Shown: positions 8,348 to 16,435 of the stretch, one piece after another
Layout: each line of letters begins with the position of its first letter
Position numbering within the stretch: the first letter of the stretch is position 1
Assembly (NCBI GenBank): GCA_016934075.1
Contig: JAFGTN010000664.1
Location: 1-37,490 of the forward strand
Reading direction: 5' to 3'
DNA from: Pirellulales bacterium
GTDB lineage: Bacteria; Planctomycetota; Planctomycetia; Pirellulales; Thermoguttaceae
Length of the DNA: 37,490 nt
The notes under the pieces: generated by a model
The model's database searches: none
What the model saw: the letters and a program-made list of their open reading frames with translations, nothing else
Told to the model about the DNA's origin: nothing
Position numbers and translations under genes: made by a program

Positions 8348-9700
8348 TTAGGCCATGCGTCCTTTGCGCCAATCGGGGTTTTTCCAACGCCCACCGGTGA
8401 AGTCGGGGATATCGACCGGGGCGCTGTTTTTATCTATCGAGTGGCGCGAAAGGTGCATGATGGATGTCCAGGCGGCCGCATCGTAGGCGTCGATCCAGGG
8501 ATCTTTGTCCTCGCGGATCATTTGCAGGAAGTCGCGGTTGACGAAATAGTCGAGCCCGCCGTGCCCGCCGGCTTTTTTTGCTTGTTCGGCTTCTTCGCGA
8601 TATAGTTTATGCTCGAACTCGGCGGCATAATTTTTCACCAGTTTATGCGGCCATACAACAGCATCCACCTTCCCTGCGTCGTTGTTGATATAGACGCCCT
8701 TGCGAGAATCGTAGCAGCCGGTAAGCCCCTGCAAGGTGTAGTAACGAGAATATGGACGCGTGCATCCCAAGCCGCAATCGATGCGGAGCACCTTGCCCTT
8801 AGCCGTGCGAATATTGACGATGGTGATGTCGCCCGATTTGAATTTGATCTTTGCCTGAGGGCTGTCGGGACCGAATTTTTTCACCGCCTGGTCGTGCAGG
8901 CCCTGCGGCTCGGTCATCACGGCCGTGAGTGATACCATACGGTCGCCGTCGTTGATACCCAGCCACTTGGCGGGCGAACCGATGGCATGCGAAGGATAGT
9001 TGCAGCCGTAGTCGTCGCGGACCATACGTCCACGCCAGGTCAATTGTCCGTCCGGTTCATAGGCGAGGAAGCGGCAATCGTGAATGTAGCTGCCCACTCC
9101 GAAACAGGGATTGCCAAAGACACCTTTGCGAATCATGTTCAAAACAATTAGCGTTTCGCGGCCGTAGCTGGCGTTTTCCAGCAGCATGTAGCGGCCCTTG
9201 CTCTTCTCTTTAGCCTTGACCAGTTCCCAACACTCTTCGAGCGAATGCGTGCCGGTGACCTCGGAGCCCACATACTTATCGGCCTTCAAGGCGTCGATGG
9301 AAATCTTGCCTAGCCATTGGCAGTCGGTGGCCACGATCACGCCGTCGATGTCGTCGCGGGCCAAGAGGTCGCGATAGGCATATTCATCCTTACCGTAGGT
9401 TTCTGGCGTGCCGCCGCCGAACGACTGTACTGCTCTCACGCCGCTAGCCAGTGCGGCTGGCTTACAATCGCAGATGGCCGGTACGACTACATTGTCATTA
9501 TGCTTAAGCAACTGCCGCAGGTGCGTATTGCTACGCCGGCCGGTGCCGATCACGCCGATACGGAGTTTTTTGGGCGGTTTTTCGCCGGCCGATACCATCG
9601 AAACCGTGGCACAGCTCAATGCGACGGAGGTCGCAGCGGTTGTTCCCTTTTCCAAAAAAGTCCTGCGATGGAATTTATTGGTATCAGTTGATTTACTCAT
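8348..9700 (-). CDS. TAT-exported Gfo/Idh/MocA oxidoreductase, GH109-like (tandem copy 2)
   Basis: A 450-residue NAD-binding protein. Residues 11-16 (HRRTFL) and the following hydrophobic stretch form a twin-arginine export signal. The Rossmann motif GVIGTG is at 49-54. The sequences YGRETLIVLNMIRKGVFGNP, GSYIHDCR and HGGLDY, and a C-terminal APVDIPDFTGGRW, match the GH109 branch (NAD-dependent alpha-N-acetylgalactosaminidases) of the Gfo/Idh/MocA fold. The canonical EKP lysine motif of sugar dehydrogenases is replaced by EVTG, again as in GH109. Glycosidase activity is therefore more likely than simple dehydrogenation, but unproven. The start at 9700 has AAGGAA 6 bases upstream; the longer frame to 9928 runs into the neighbouring gene. 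It is highly similar to the next gene, 32 bases away, so the pair arose by tandem duplication. Confidence 0.88.
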   Translation of the reverse strand: MSKSTDTNKFHRRTFLEKGTTAATSVALSCATVSMVSAGEKPPKKLRIGVIGTGRRSNTHLRQLLKHNDNVVVPAICDCKPAALASGVRAVQSFGGGTPETYGKDEYAYRDLLARDDIDGVIVATDCQWLGKISIDALKADKYVGSEVTGTHSLEECWELVKAKEKSKGRYMLLENASYGRETLIVLNMIRKGVFGNPCFGVGSYIHDCRFLAYEPDGQLTWRGRMVRDDYGCNYPSHAIGSPAKWLGINDGDRMVSLTAVMTEPQGLHDQAVKKFGPDSPQAKIKFKSGDITIVNIRTAKGKVLRIDCGLGCTRPYSRYYTLQGLTGCYDSRKGVYINNDAGKVDAVVWPHKLVKNYAAEFEHKLYREEAEQAKKAGGHGGLDYFVNRDFLQMIREDKDPWIDAYDAAAWTSIMHLSRHSIDKNSAPVDIPDFTGGRWKNPDWRKGRMA

Positions 9701-9731
9701 GGTCGATTCCTTGGTAATTTTTAGATTTATG

Positions 9732-11060
9732 TCAGACCATACGCCCCTTGCGCCAGTTTGGATCTTTCCATTTCCCGCCGGTGAAATCGGGAATTTCGAC
9801 CGGAGCGCCGCCCTTGTCGATCGATAGACGGGAGAGGTGCATGATGGATGTCCAGGCGGCCGCATCATAAGCGTCGATCCAGGGCTCTTTATTTTCGCGT
9901 GCCATTTCCACGAATTCACGGACGACAAAGTAGTCTATGCCACCATGACCGCCGGCTTTTGTGGCGGTTGCGGCGTCTTTACGGTAATATTCGTGCTCGT
10001 ATTTGTCGGCGTACTTTGCGATCAATTGGTCACTCCAAGCGTGCGCGGCCTGATCACCGTCATTAACGTACACGCCCGAGCGGGAATCATAGCAGCCTTT
10101 AAGACCCTGCATCACGTAATAACGAGAATATGGTCGCGTGGACGAGATACCGCAGTCGATACGAATGTTTTTACCTTTGGCGGTGTTAATGGTGGTGGTC
10201 GAAATGTCGCCGGCTTTGAATTCTATTTTTGCCTGGGGGCTGTCGGCACCGAATTTCTTGACTGCGTAGAAATGCAGCCCTCGTGGCGCGGTCATTACGG
10301 CCGAGCAGGATACCATGCGATCGCCGTCGTTGATGCCCAGCCACTTGGCGGGCGAACCGATGGCATGCGAAGGATAGATACTGCCGTAGTCGTCGCGCAC
10401 CAGGCGGCCGCGCCATGTCAATTCGCCGTTGGGTTTGAAGTACAAATGACGGCAGTCGTGAACGTAGCTGCCCACGCCGAAATAAGTGTCGCCGAATACT
10501 CCCTGACGGATCATGTTGTACATCAGGAGCGTCTCGCGGCCGAAACAGCAATTCTCCATCAACATGTATTTGCCCTTGCTCTTTTCCTGGGCCTTGACCA
10601 GTTGCCAACACTCGTCGAGCGAGTGCGTGCCGGTAACGTCGCAGCCGACGTGCTTGTCGGCCTTGAGGGCATCGATGGAAATTTTTCCCAGCCATTGCAC
10701 GTCTGTGACCACGACCACGCCGTCGATATCGTCGCGGGCGATCATGTTACGATAGTCCAACTCGTCCTTGCCGTATGCTTCCGGGGTGTTCCCTCCGTAT
10801 TGTTTCACGGTGGCCACGCCTCTGGCACGGGCTTGGGGATCGATATCACAGATGGCCGGAATTTCGACACCTTTGTTGTCGGCAAGTAGATGGCGAATTT
10901 GCGACGGACCGCGACGCCCGGTTCCGACCACGCCGATGCGGAGTTTTTTCACCGGCTTTTCACCGGCCGAGACCATAGATACAGTGGCGCTTCCAAAGGC
11001 GGTTGCAGCGGTTGTAGCCGTGGTTTTTGCCAAGAACTCTCGACGATTGAATCGTACCAT
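9732..11060 (-). CDS. TAT-exported Gfo/Idh/MocA oxidoreductase, GH109-like (tandem copy 1)
   Basis: A 442-residue paralog of the downstream gene and the first gene of the minus-strand operon. The twin-arginine signal NRREFLAK starts at residue 5, with an Ala/Thr-rich hydrophobic region to about residue 32. The Rossmann motif GVVGTG is at 43-48. MENCCFGRETLLMYNMIRQG, GSYVHDCR, HGGIDY, YDAAAWTSIM and APVEIPDFTGGKW follow the GH109 pattern, and CDVTG stands where sugar dehydrogenases carry EKP. The start at 11060 has a strong AAGGAG 7 bases upstream; 38 further in-frame codons upstream look non-coding. Its promoter should lie in the 400-base divergent region shared with the XylR-like gene, where a paired direct repeat suggests control by that regulator. 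The substrate is unknown. Confidence 0.88.
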   Translation of the reverse strand: MVRFNRREFLAKTTATTAATAFGSATVSMVSAGEKPVKKLRIGVVGTGRRGPSQIRHLLADNKGVEIPAICDIDPQARARGVATVKQYGGNTPEAYGKDELDYRNMIARDDIDGVVVVTDVQWLGKISIDALKADKHVGCDVTGTHSLDECWQLVKAQEKSKGKYMLMENCCFGRETLLMYNMIRQGVFGDTYFGVGSYVHDCRHLYFKPNGELTWRGRLVRDDYGSIYPSHAIGSPAKWLGINDGDRMVSCSAVMTAPRGLHFYAVKKFGADSPQAKIEFKAGDISTTTINTAKGKNIRIDCGISSTRPYSRYYVMQGLKGCYDSRSGVYVNDGDQAAHAWSDQLIAKYADKYEHEYYRKDAATATKAGGHGGIDYFVVREFVEMARENKEPWIDAYDAAAWTSIMHLSRLSIDKGGAPVEIPDFTGGKWKDPNWRKGRMV

Positions 11061-11180
11061 GACTGATCTCCTTGAGAGGGGGGAAAGTAAGGTGGGGAGG
11101 CTACTATTATCATTGTAATCCGGACCGTTATCCGGTGCCGGCGGGGCTATCTGCTCAATGAACAAGGAAGCCACTGCGGT

Positions 11181-11209
11181 CCCTTCGCTTACGCTTCAGG
11201 TTAGTATTA
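11181..11209 (+). repeat. Solitary arm of the actaaccc-type planctomycete repeat (copy B)
   Basis: The segment reads cccttcgcttacgcttcagg followed by ttagtatta. It matches the right arms of the paired repeats at 18928-19006 and 23824-23901 with a few substitutions. No opposite arm is present nearby. It lies upstream of the GH109-like operon. Confidence 0.7.
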
Positions 11210-11269
11210 CATGAGCATTCTAACCGCCTGCGTTTAATATGACTGACCGGAAATACGCCTTCAAGAGTT

Positions 11270-11300
11270 AATTTGCGTAACCAAGGTCGAATTTGCGTAA
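11270..11300 (+). promoter_or_regulatory. Probable regulator binding site: direct repeat aatttgcgtaa with 20-bp period
   Basis: The 11-mer aatttgcgtaa occurs at 11270-11280 and again, identically, at 11290-11300. The start-to-start distance is 20 bp, about two helical turns, so both copies face the same side of the DNA. AraC-type regulators such as XylR bind paired direct half-sites with about this spacing. The site lies between the divergent XylR-like gene and the GH109-like operon. That it is the operator of this regulator is inference. Confidence 0.55.
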
Positions 11301-11460
11301 GTCTTTATGAGACTGAATATTCCACCGTCCATCAACGATTCCCGGATAACTCTGGCTGATTTGACACCGTCTTGCGAGCGATTATAGATCTTGCCAAAAT
11401 GGATTGTCAAGGAAATCTCTTCCTGCAAATATCGGGGCACGATTATCGAGGCTGCCGGAC

Positions 11461-12642
11461 ATGCCCAAACGGAAAAAAAAGATCGCTGTTTTATTCGCCG
11501 CGGCACATCAAGCATATGTGCAAATGCTCAAGGGCATCGAGGATTATGCCCTTCAGCAACCCACCTGGACGTTGAACGTCAATCCCGAGCCATTTATCAA
11601 CCTGGCCGCGCCGAGCCTCAAGGGTTGGAACGGCGACGGGGTGATTATGCGGCTTATGAACAAGAGCGACGTGGGAACGGCCAAGTCGCTGGGGTTGCCG
11701 GTGGTGAACATCGGTGGAGTCATGCTGGACACGGGTTTGCCTAGCGTAAATGCAGACCAGCACGCCATGGGGCGGTTGGCGGCCGAGCATCTTCTCGAAC
11801 GCGGCTTTCACCGATTCGCCTATTACGGACTAAAAAATACGTGGTTTTCTGATCGTCGCCGCGATGGTTTCATGGAAGTTATCGGCAAGGCGGGCGGTGA
11901 GTGTGTGGTGTTGGAAGTACCGAACAGCGTCAGCCGCCGTCAGCCTTGGCACATCTGGGTTACAAAAATGGAACGCTGGTTGAAGAACCTCAAACCGCCC
12001 GTGGGATTGCTGGCCGTGCACGACGCGCGTGCCAGCCTGGTGGTCAATTCGTGCCAAAATATCGGCCTGCGGGTACCAGAAGACATCGGTATCGTCGGAA
12101 TCGAAAACAACGAAATCGTATGCGAATTCGCGCGGGTGCGACTGAGCAGCGTGCATACAAATAACCGGCAGATAGGCTTCGAGGCGGCAGCCATGCTGGA
12201 TCGATTGATGATCGGCGACCCACCGCCGACCGAGACCTTGCTGGTGCCTCCACGTGAAGTGATTCCCCGTGATTCGACGGACATTATCGCCGTGCAAGAT
12301 CCGCATGTGGCCGATGCGGCACGATATATCCACGAACACCTACGGGATGATTTCAGCATAGATCAACTCAAAAATGTTACGGGCATTTCCCGCCGCGGTT
12401 TCGAACGGCGGTTCAAGGAATGCCTGGGCTGTACACCGCTTCAGTACATCAGTCGGGCTCGCGTGGGGCGGGCCAAGGAACTGCTCTCCGACAACGAGCA
12501 TCTTCCAATGAAACATATCGCCCGGGCCTGCGGTTTCAGCGGAACACAACACTTCAGACTGGTATTCCAACGCTTGACGGGGATGTCACCCGCCGAGTAC
12601 CACAAAGCGAACAAAAACAAGAGAATAATTCGCTTCGAGTAA
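11461..12642 (+). CDS. XylR-like transcriptional activator (LacI-type sensor plus AraC HTH)
   Basis: A 393-residue cytoplasmic regulator. Residues 5-270 form a periplasmic-binding-protein-like sugar sensor of the LacI/GalR type (QAYVQMLKGIEDYA, AAEHLLERGFHRFAYYG, VPEDIGIVGIENNE). Residues about 285-385 carry an AraC-type double helix-turn-helix (FSIDQLKNVTGISRRGFERR, HIARACGFSGTQHFRLVFQR). This is the architecture of the xylose regulator XylR, which binds sugar and activates neighbouring genes. Planctomycetes carry many such paralogs with unknown ligands. The frame is open from a TTG at 11404, but the ATG at 11461, with GAGG 9 bases upstream, fits the family start. It diverges from the GH109-like operon and lies head to tail with the plus-strand cluster, so it could control both. 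Confidence 0.9.
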   Translation: MPKRKKKIAVLFAAAHQAYVQMLKGIEDYALQQPTWTLNVNPEPFINLAAPSLKGWNGDGVIMRLMNKSDVGTAKSLGLPVVNIGGVMLDTGLPSVNADQHAMGRLAAEHLLERGFHRFAYYGLKNTWFSDRRRDGFMEVIGKAGGECVVLEVPNSVSRRQPWHIWVTKMERWLKNLKPPVGLLAVHDARASLVVNSCQNIGLRVPEDIGIVGIENNEIVCEFARVRLSSVHTNNRQIGFEAAAMLDRLMIGDPPPTETLLVPPREVIPRDSTDIIAVQDPHVADAARYIHEHLRDDFSIDQLKNVTGISRRGFERRFKECLGCTPLQYISRARVGRAKELLSDNEHLPMKHIARACGFSGTQHFRLVFQRLTGMSPAEYHKANKNKRIIRFE

Positions 12643-12854
12643 ATGTTCCGCCGTTTGCGCAAAATCACCCTTTCTTCCGCAAAGCAACTCTTGAAGTCAC
12701 ACTATCTCCATCGATAATAAGATGAGTCCGCCAATCGAGCGGGAAGAGACGATATGCACCCCCACTATCAGGGGCGTTCTTGAACCAGGAAGCGGAATTC
12801 CTTCGCAATTTATCGTTTATGGCAGGCAGCCACATTGCACGAGAAAGTGGCACG

Positions 12855-13832
12855 ATGAAAAAAGCTTGTTACGGTTTTACACTGGTAGAGTTACTGGTGG
12901 TTATCGCAATCATCGGTATTCTCATAGCGCTTTTGCTTCCGGCCGTTCAAGCAGCACGGGAAGCGGCCCGACGGATCCAATGCTCGAACAACATGAAGCA
13001 ACTGGGATTGGCCGTTCATGGGTGTTACGACACCAACCGTGTGCTGCCGCCCCTGGCAACGGGAGGCGCCATGACCGAGGTGGCAATCGAGGGCCCTTAC
13101 CAGGGCGTAAAAGGTTCGACCGTGTTTTTCTGGTTGCTGCCCTACATCGAGCTTGTGAACCTTTACGAACAAGGTACCAGCGACGGCATGGTTCGCACAG
13201 GATACACTTACACTCCCAAGGTTCAGGTTTTTGGTGTTTGCCAAGAGTCGATCCCCGCCTACCTGTGCCCTTCCGATCCAACGGGTTCGGTGAGCACGGG
13301 CATGGCGGCCGCGTATTACGGAGGAGCTAATGCTTGGGCCGTCAGTTGCTATGGGGCCAATTATCTGGTCTTCGGTAATCCCAATGCCGGCTCGCTGATA
13401 TTGAGACTGCAAGGCGAACCCACGCTCGATCGCTCTTTTCCGGACGGTACCTCAAAAACCATCCTCTTCGCAGAGCGATACGCAAGCTGTGGTAAGACCG
13501 GACGCCCTTTTACCGATGTCAATGCCATGAACTATTCCAACCTCTGGACCGACTCAAGTGGAGGCGGATTCAGGCCGGCGTTCTGCATCAACAACGAGAA
13601 ACAAGACCCCGTGATTTCCGGTTATCAGCCCTGCTGGCGTTTCCAAGAGACACCGCATCCCACAAACACCTGCGACAATGCACGCGCGCAAACACCACAC
13701 CCCGGAACGATGAATGTGTCCATGGCCGACGGGAGCGTGTGCTCGATAAGCACGGCAATTGACGATCATAACTGGGCTCTGGCCTGCGACCCGCGAGACG
13801 GGCAGGTTCTTCCGGACGATTGGGACCAGTGA
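12855..13832 (+). CDS. DUF1559 protein with type IV pilin-like N-terminus
   Basis: A 325-residue protein typical of planctomycetes, where DUF1559 paralogs occur in large numbers. The prepilin signal is GFTLVELLVVIAIIGILIAL, with cleavage expected between Gly7 and Phe8 and Glu at position 5 of the mature protein. It is followed by AREAARRIQCSNNMKQLGLA, the usual DUF1559 entry. The C-terminus has the H-x-G-x-x-N...ADGSV pattern (HPGTMNVSMADGSV). It is probably a surface or periplasmic pseudopilin; its role is unknown. The ATG at 12855 is preceded by GAGAAAG; an upstream in-frame extension to 12780 lacks family character. A lipoprotein gene follows, a common arrangement for this family. Confidence 0.92.
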   Translation: MKKACYGFTLVELLVVIAIIGILIALLLPAVQAAREAARRIQCSNNMKQLGLAVHGCYDTNRVLPPLATGGAMTEVAIEGPYQGVKGSTVFFWLLPYIELVNLYEQGTSDGMVRTGYTYTPKVQVFGVCQESIPAYLCPSDPTGSVSTGMAAAYYGGANAWAVSCYGANYLVFGNPNAGSLILRLQGEPTLDRSFPDGTSKTILFAERYASCGKTGRPFTDVNAMNYSNLWTDSSGGGFRPAFCINNEKQDPVISGYQPCWRFQETPHPTNTCDNARAQTPHPGTMNVSMADGSVCSISTAIDDHNWALACDPRDGQVLPDDWDQ

Positions 13833-13884
13833 TACTGTCGACCGCGGCAATGTATATGGGAATCGGGGAGAATAGTTCTTTCAT

Positions 13885-13911
13885 ATATGAAATACATTGA
13901 TTATTTCATAT
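13885..13911. repeat. AT-rich inverted repeat upstream of the lipoprotein gene
   Basis: Nine-bp arms atatgaaat (13885-13893) and atttcatat (13903-13911) flank a 9-base spacer. It sits between the DUF1559 stop and the lipoprotein start. It could be a protein binding site or a weak mRNA hairpin; there is no T run. Confidence 0.35.
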
Positions 13912-13930
13912 GCACAAGAATGGTGCACTG

Positions 13931-14350
13931 ATGAAGATAACTACATACTGTAGAACTCGAAGGGATTTAGTGGCGATTTCGTGCTTGCCGGCAATCGTAC
14001 TGCTTGTGGCCGGGTGCTACCGCAAACCGACATACACACCGCCCGAGACCTATCCGGTGACGGGCAAAGTCGTATCAACATCGGGAAAAATGCTGACGGG
14101 TTCATTAATTAAATTCGTACCGCCCGACGGACAACTGGTCGGCGAAGGTAATATTCAAGCGGACGGAAGCTTCTCGCTCCGGACACTCTTCCATGAACAA
14201 TGGCTGGAGGGAGCCGTGGAGGGCGCCGATTGCAGAGTAGAGATTCTCGTGCCCCTGGGCGCGGATCGCTTGGGTGGACAAACAATCCATGTTCAACAGA
14301 AATACACCATCGAAGCAAAAGAAAATAATTTCACAGTGACTTTGGAATAG
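13931..14350 (+). CDS. Small lipoprotein with transthyretin-like (carboxypeptidase-regulatory-like) fold
   Basis: A 139-residue lipoprotein. The signal ends in LLVAGC, so Cys29 should be lipidated. After a Pro/Thr-rich linker the segment TYPVTGKVVSTSGKMLTG and the later IQADGSFSLR are typical of carboxypeptidase-regulatory-like beta-sandwich domains. In planctomycetes such small lipoproteins commonly follow DUF1559 genes, as here, and may act with them at the cell surface. The frame also has an ATG at 13910. I use the second ATG because it gives a signal peptide of normal length, but no clear Shine-Dalgarno decides between them. Confidence 0.75.
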   Translation: MKITTYCRTRRDLVAISCLPAIVLLVAGCYRKPTYTPPETYPVTGKVVSTSGKMLTGSLIKFVPPDGQLVGEGNIQADGSFSLRTLFHEQWLEGAVEGADCRVEILVPLGADRLGGQTIHVQQKYTIEAKENNFTVTLE

Positions 14351-14371
14351 TTCCCAAGAGCGAAAATATCT

Positions 14372-16420
14372 ATGCTGAGACATCGTTTCCATTTCATGTT
14401 TCTTATTGCCATCTGCCTTGTAGCAGCAATCTCAAAAGGCACTGTTGATATCGCCGCAGGGGAAGACTCAAAACCGGACGTATCAGCATGCGACTGTGCC
14501 GCGCGGACACAATTCCCGTCGGATAAAACGCCGATATTGCTCGTTACCGACAGCAGCTACAAGGCCAATCCATTCGGGTGCTACCTGGTCGAGATTCTTC
14601 GAAGCGAGGGGCTAGTGGAATTCGAGCAAGTCGAACGAACGGAGCTAGGCTTGGCTACCGATACTCAATTGTCTGATTATCAGGTAATAATTCTGGCCGA
14701 GATGAAATTAACGGATGTGAATAAAAAGTTGCTGCGGCGATATGTTCATGACGGCGGGCTGCTTATCGGAATGAGACCGGGCGCCGGACTGGCTGATTTG
14801 TTTGGTGTAAAAATAGAGGGAATACGCACAGAGCGATTATTGCAGTACTTCGGTGTGGCGGCGGAACTGTCCAAAAACCTGCCGTTGCCCTCCGGAATGG
14901 GCATCGTACAGAAGTCGCTTCAGTATCATGGCGAAGCCACCAACTATTTGCCTGATGGAGCGAAGCCGCTGGCCTTCTTGTACGATGATGTCGACACTGT
15001 TTCGAAGAATACGGCCGTTACGGTCAACCGTCACGGGAGGGGGCTCGCCGTGGCCTTTGCCTTCGATCTTGCCAAGAGCGTCACCCTGATGCGACAGGGT
15101 AATCCCGACTGGAAAGACAGCGAGGGCGACGGCATTACCCAATATCGTCCAATGGACATGTTCTACCGGCTCCACACCGACAACCTGAAAACAACCGGTG
15201 TCGACACCAGCATGCATCGTTCCAAGGAAGATCTGTTCCGAGACGACGGCCGGAAATACACGGATTTCAAGCGTTTAAGAATCCCACAGGCCGACGAATC
15301 GCAACGTCTGCTGGCCAATCTTATCGTGTCACTCGCCGATAAGCCGCTTCCACGCATGTGGTATCTCCCCAAAACACACAAAACGCTAATGGTTAACACG
15401 GGCGACGCTGAAAATAACTTCGGCGAAGAGCTGGACCCTGCTTTCAATGACTGCGCCAAGTACGGTGGTTTCTTTACCGCTTATTTGCGAAACGGCGGCC
15501 CGGGCCGAGGCGTGGAGCGAACCACGGTTGAAAAAGAGGCAGCCTGGAGAAAAGCCGGACATGAAATTGGAGTGCACCCTTGGTCCGGCGCCAAGGAATA
15601 TATCGCCGACTGCGAACCGTACGATAAAACGTACGCAACTATCGTACAGCAGATGAAAGATAAATTTGGACACGGATCGCGCACCGGACGCCCTCATACG
15701 GGCGACTGGGTGGGTTGGACGGAGATGGCAGCCATCATGGCCAAGTACGGCACAAGGATGGACTTGACCTACTACCACTATTACAATTCCGCCCATCCGC
15801 TCGATTCGTATGGATATTTCAACGGAACCGGCCTGCCGCAGCGGTTCATCGATGCCAACGGCAAGCTGTTGCCGATCTACCAGACAACCACACAGTGGGC
15901 CGACGAATGGTTTGCCGACAACAAACTCACCGTCGAACAAACCGTATCGATTATTAAAACAATGTTCGAAGACGCTGAGAAGTACGGTTACTATTCGGCG
16001 TTCGTCAACAATATCCACCAAATACGCTACAACGGATTGCCTGGCATCGACGAGATTACGGAAAAATGGCCGTCTATCATCTGGCAGTATTGCCGGGATA
16101 AAGACATTCCAAGCTGGTCGGCCGAGATGCTCTTGGATTTTGTCGAAGCCCGAAATTCGGTCCGTTTTGAGAAACTCTCATGGAAAACAGATCCTGCGAG
16201 GCATACAGCCGAATTGTCTTTCGATTTCATGGCGCCACTGGCCAGGCAGGATCTGACAGTGATGTTGCCCGTCGATTGGTCGGGGCGGAAGCTCAAATCA
16301 TTGCTGGTCAACGGCAAACCAACTGAATTTCAGACAGAACAGATCAAGGGAATCGAGTACGGAATGTTTACCATCCGCAAAACCAAAATCAATATCGTGG
16401 CAACTTATACAAAGCCGTAA
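14372..16420 (+). CDS. Exported three-part protein: GATase-like domain plus deacetylase-like domain (paralog 2)
   Basis: A 682-residue paralog of the minus-strand gene at 6406-8313, with the same order. A signal peptide (residues 1-30) is followed by a GATase-like domain (about 52-240: VIILAEMKLTD, HDGGLLIGMRP, GLAVAFAFDLAKS), a deacetylase-like barrel (about 325-585) and a C-terminal beta-sandwich. Metal and catalytic motifs are shared: NTGDAE at 342-347 and HEIGVH at 397-402. It differs by an insertion of about 23 residues near 266-289 (HTDNLKTTGVDTSMHRSKED) between the first two domains, and by a Cys-containing linker after the signal. It lies 15 bases before the aminotransferase gene, so the two are probably cotranscribed. 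Glycan deacetylation is the best guess, not established. Confidence 0.75.
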   Translation: MLRHRFHFMFLIAICLVAAISKGTVDIAAGEDSKPDVSACDCAARTQFPSDKTPILLVTDSSYKANPFGCYLVEILRSEGLVEFEQVERTELGLATDTQLSDYQVIILAEMKLTDVNKKLLRRYVHDGGLLIGMRPGAGLADLFGVKIEGIRTERLLQYFGVAAELSKNLPLPSGMGIVQKSLQYHGEATNYLPDGAKPLAFLYDDVDTVSKNTAVTVNRHGRGLAVAFAFDLAKSVTLMRQGNPDWKDSEGDGITQYRPMDMFYRLHTDNLKTTGVDTSMHRSKEDLFRDDGRKYTDFKRLRIPQADESQRLLANLIVSLADKPLPRMWYLPKTHKTLMVNTGDAENNFGEELDPAFNDCAKYGGFFTAYLRNGGPGRGVERTTVEKEAAWRKAGHEIGVHPWSGAKEYIADCEPYDKTYATIVQQMKDKFGHGSRTGRPHTGDWVGWTEMAAIMAKYGTRMDLTYYHYYNSAHPLDSYGYFNGTGLPQRFIDANGKLLPIYQTTTQWADEWFADNKLTVEQTVSIIKTMFEDAEKYGYYSAFVNNIHQIRYNGLPGIDEITEKWPSIIWQYCRDKDIPSWSAEMLLDFVEARNSVRFEKLSWKTDPARHTAELSFDFMAPLARQDLTVMLPVDWSGRKLKSLLVNGKPTEFQTEQIKGIEYGMFTIRKTKINIVATYTKP

Positions 16421-16435
16421 GAGGAGAACACCCCA

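Larger units (their letters stand above)
11061..11460. other. Divergent promoter region between the oxidoreductase operon and the regulator
   Basis: This 400-base non-coding interval separates the divergently transcribed GH109-like operon and XylR-like gene. It contains a solitary actaaccc-type repeat arm (11181-11209) and an 11-bp direct repeat (11270-11300). TACAAT and GATAAT read on the minus strand near 11115 could be -10 elements for the operon, but no convincing -35 is seen with them. The short open frames crossing it have no recognisable protein character. Confidence 0.5.

Noticed and set aside
11404-11460. N-terminal extension of the XylR-like gene from a TTG codon
   Set aside because: The extra 19 residues have no similarity to the family, and the ATG at 11461 with GAGG upstream fits better.
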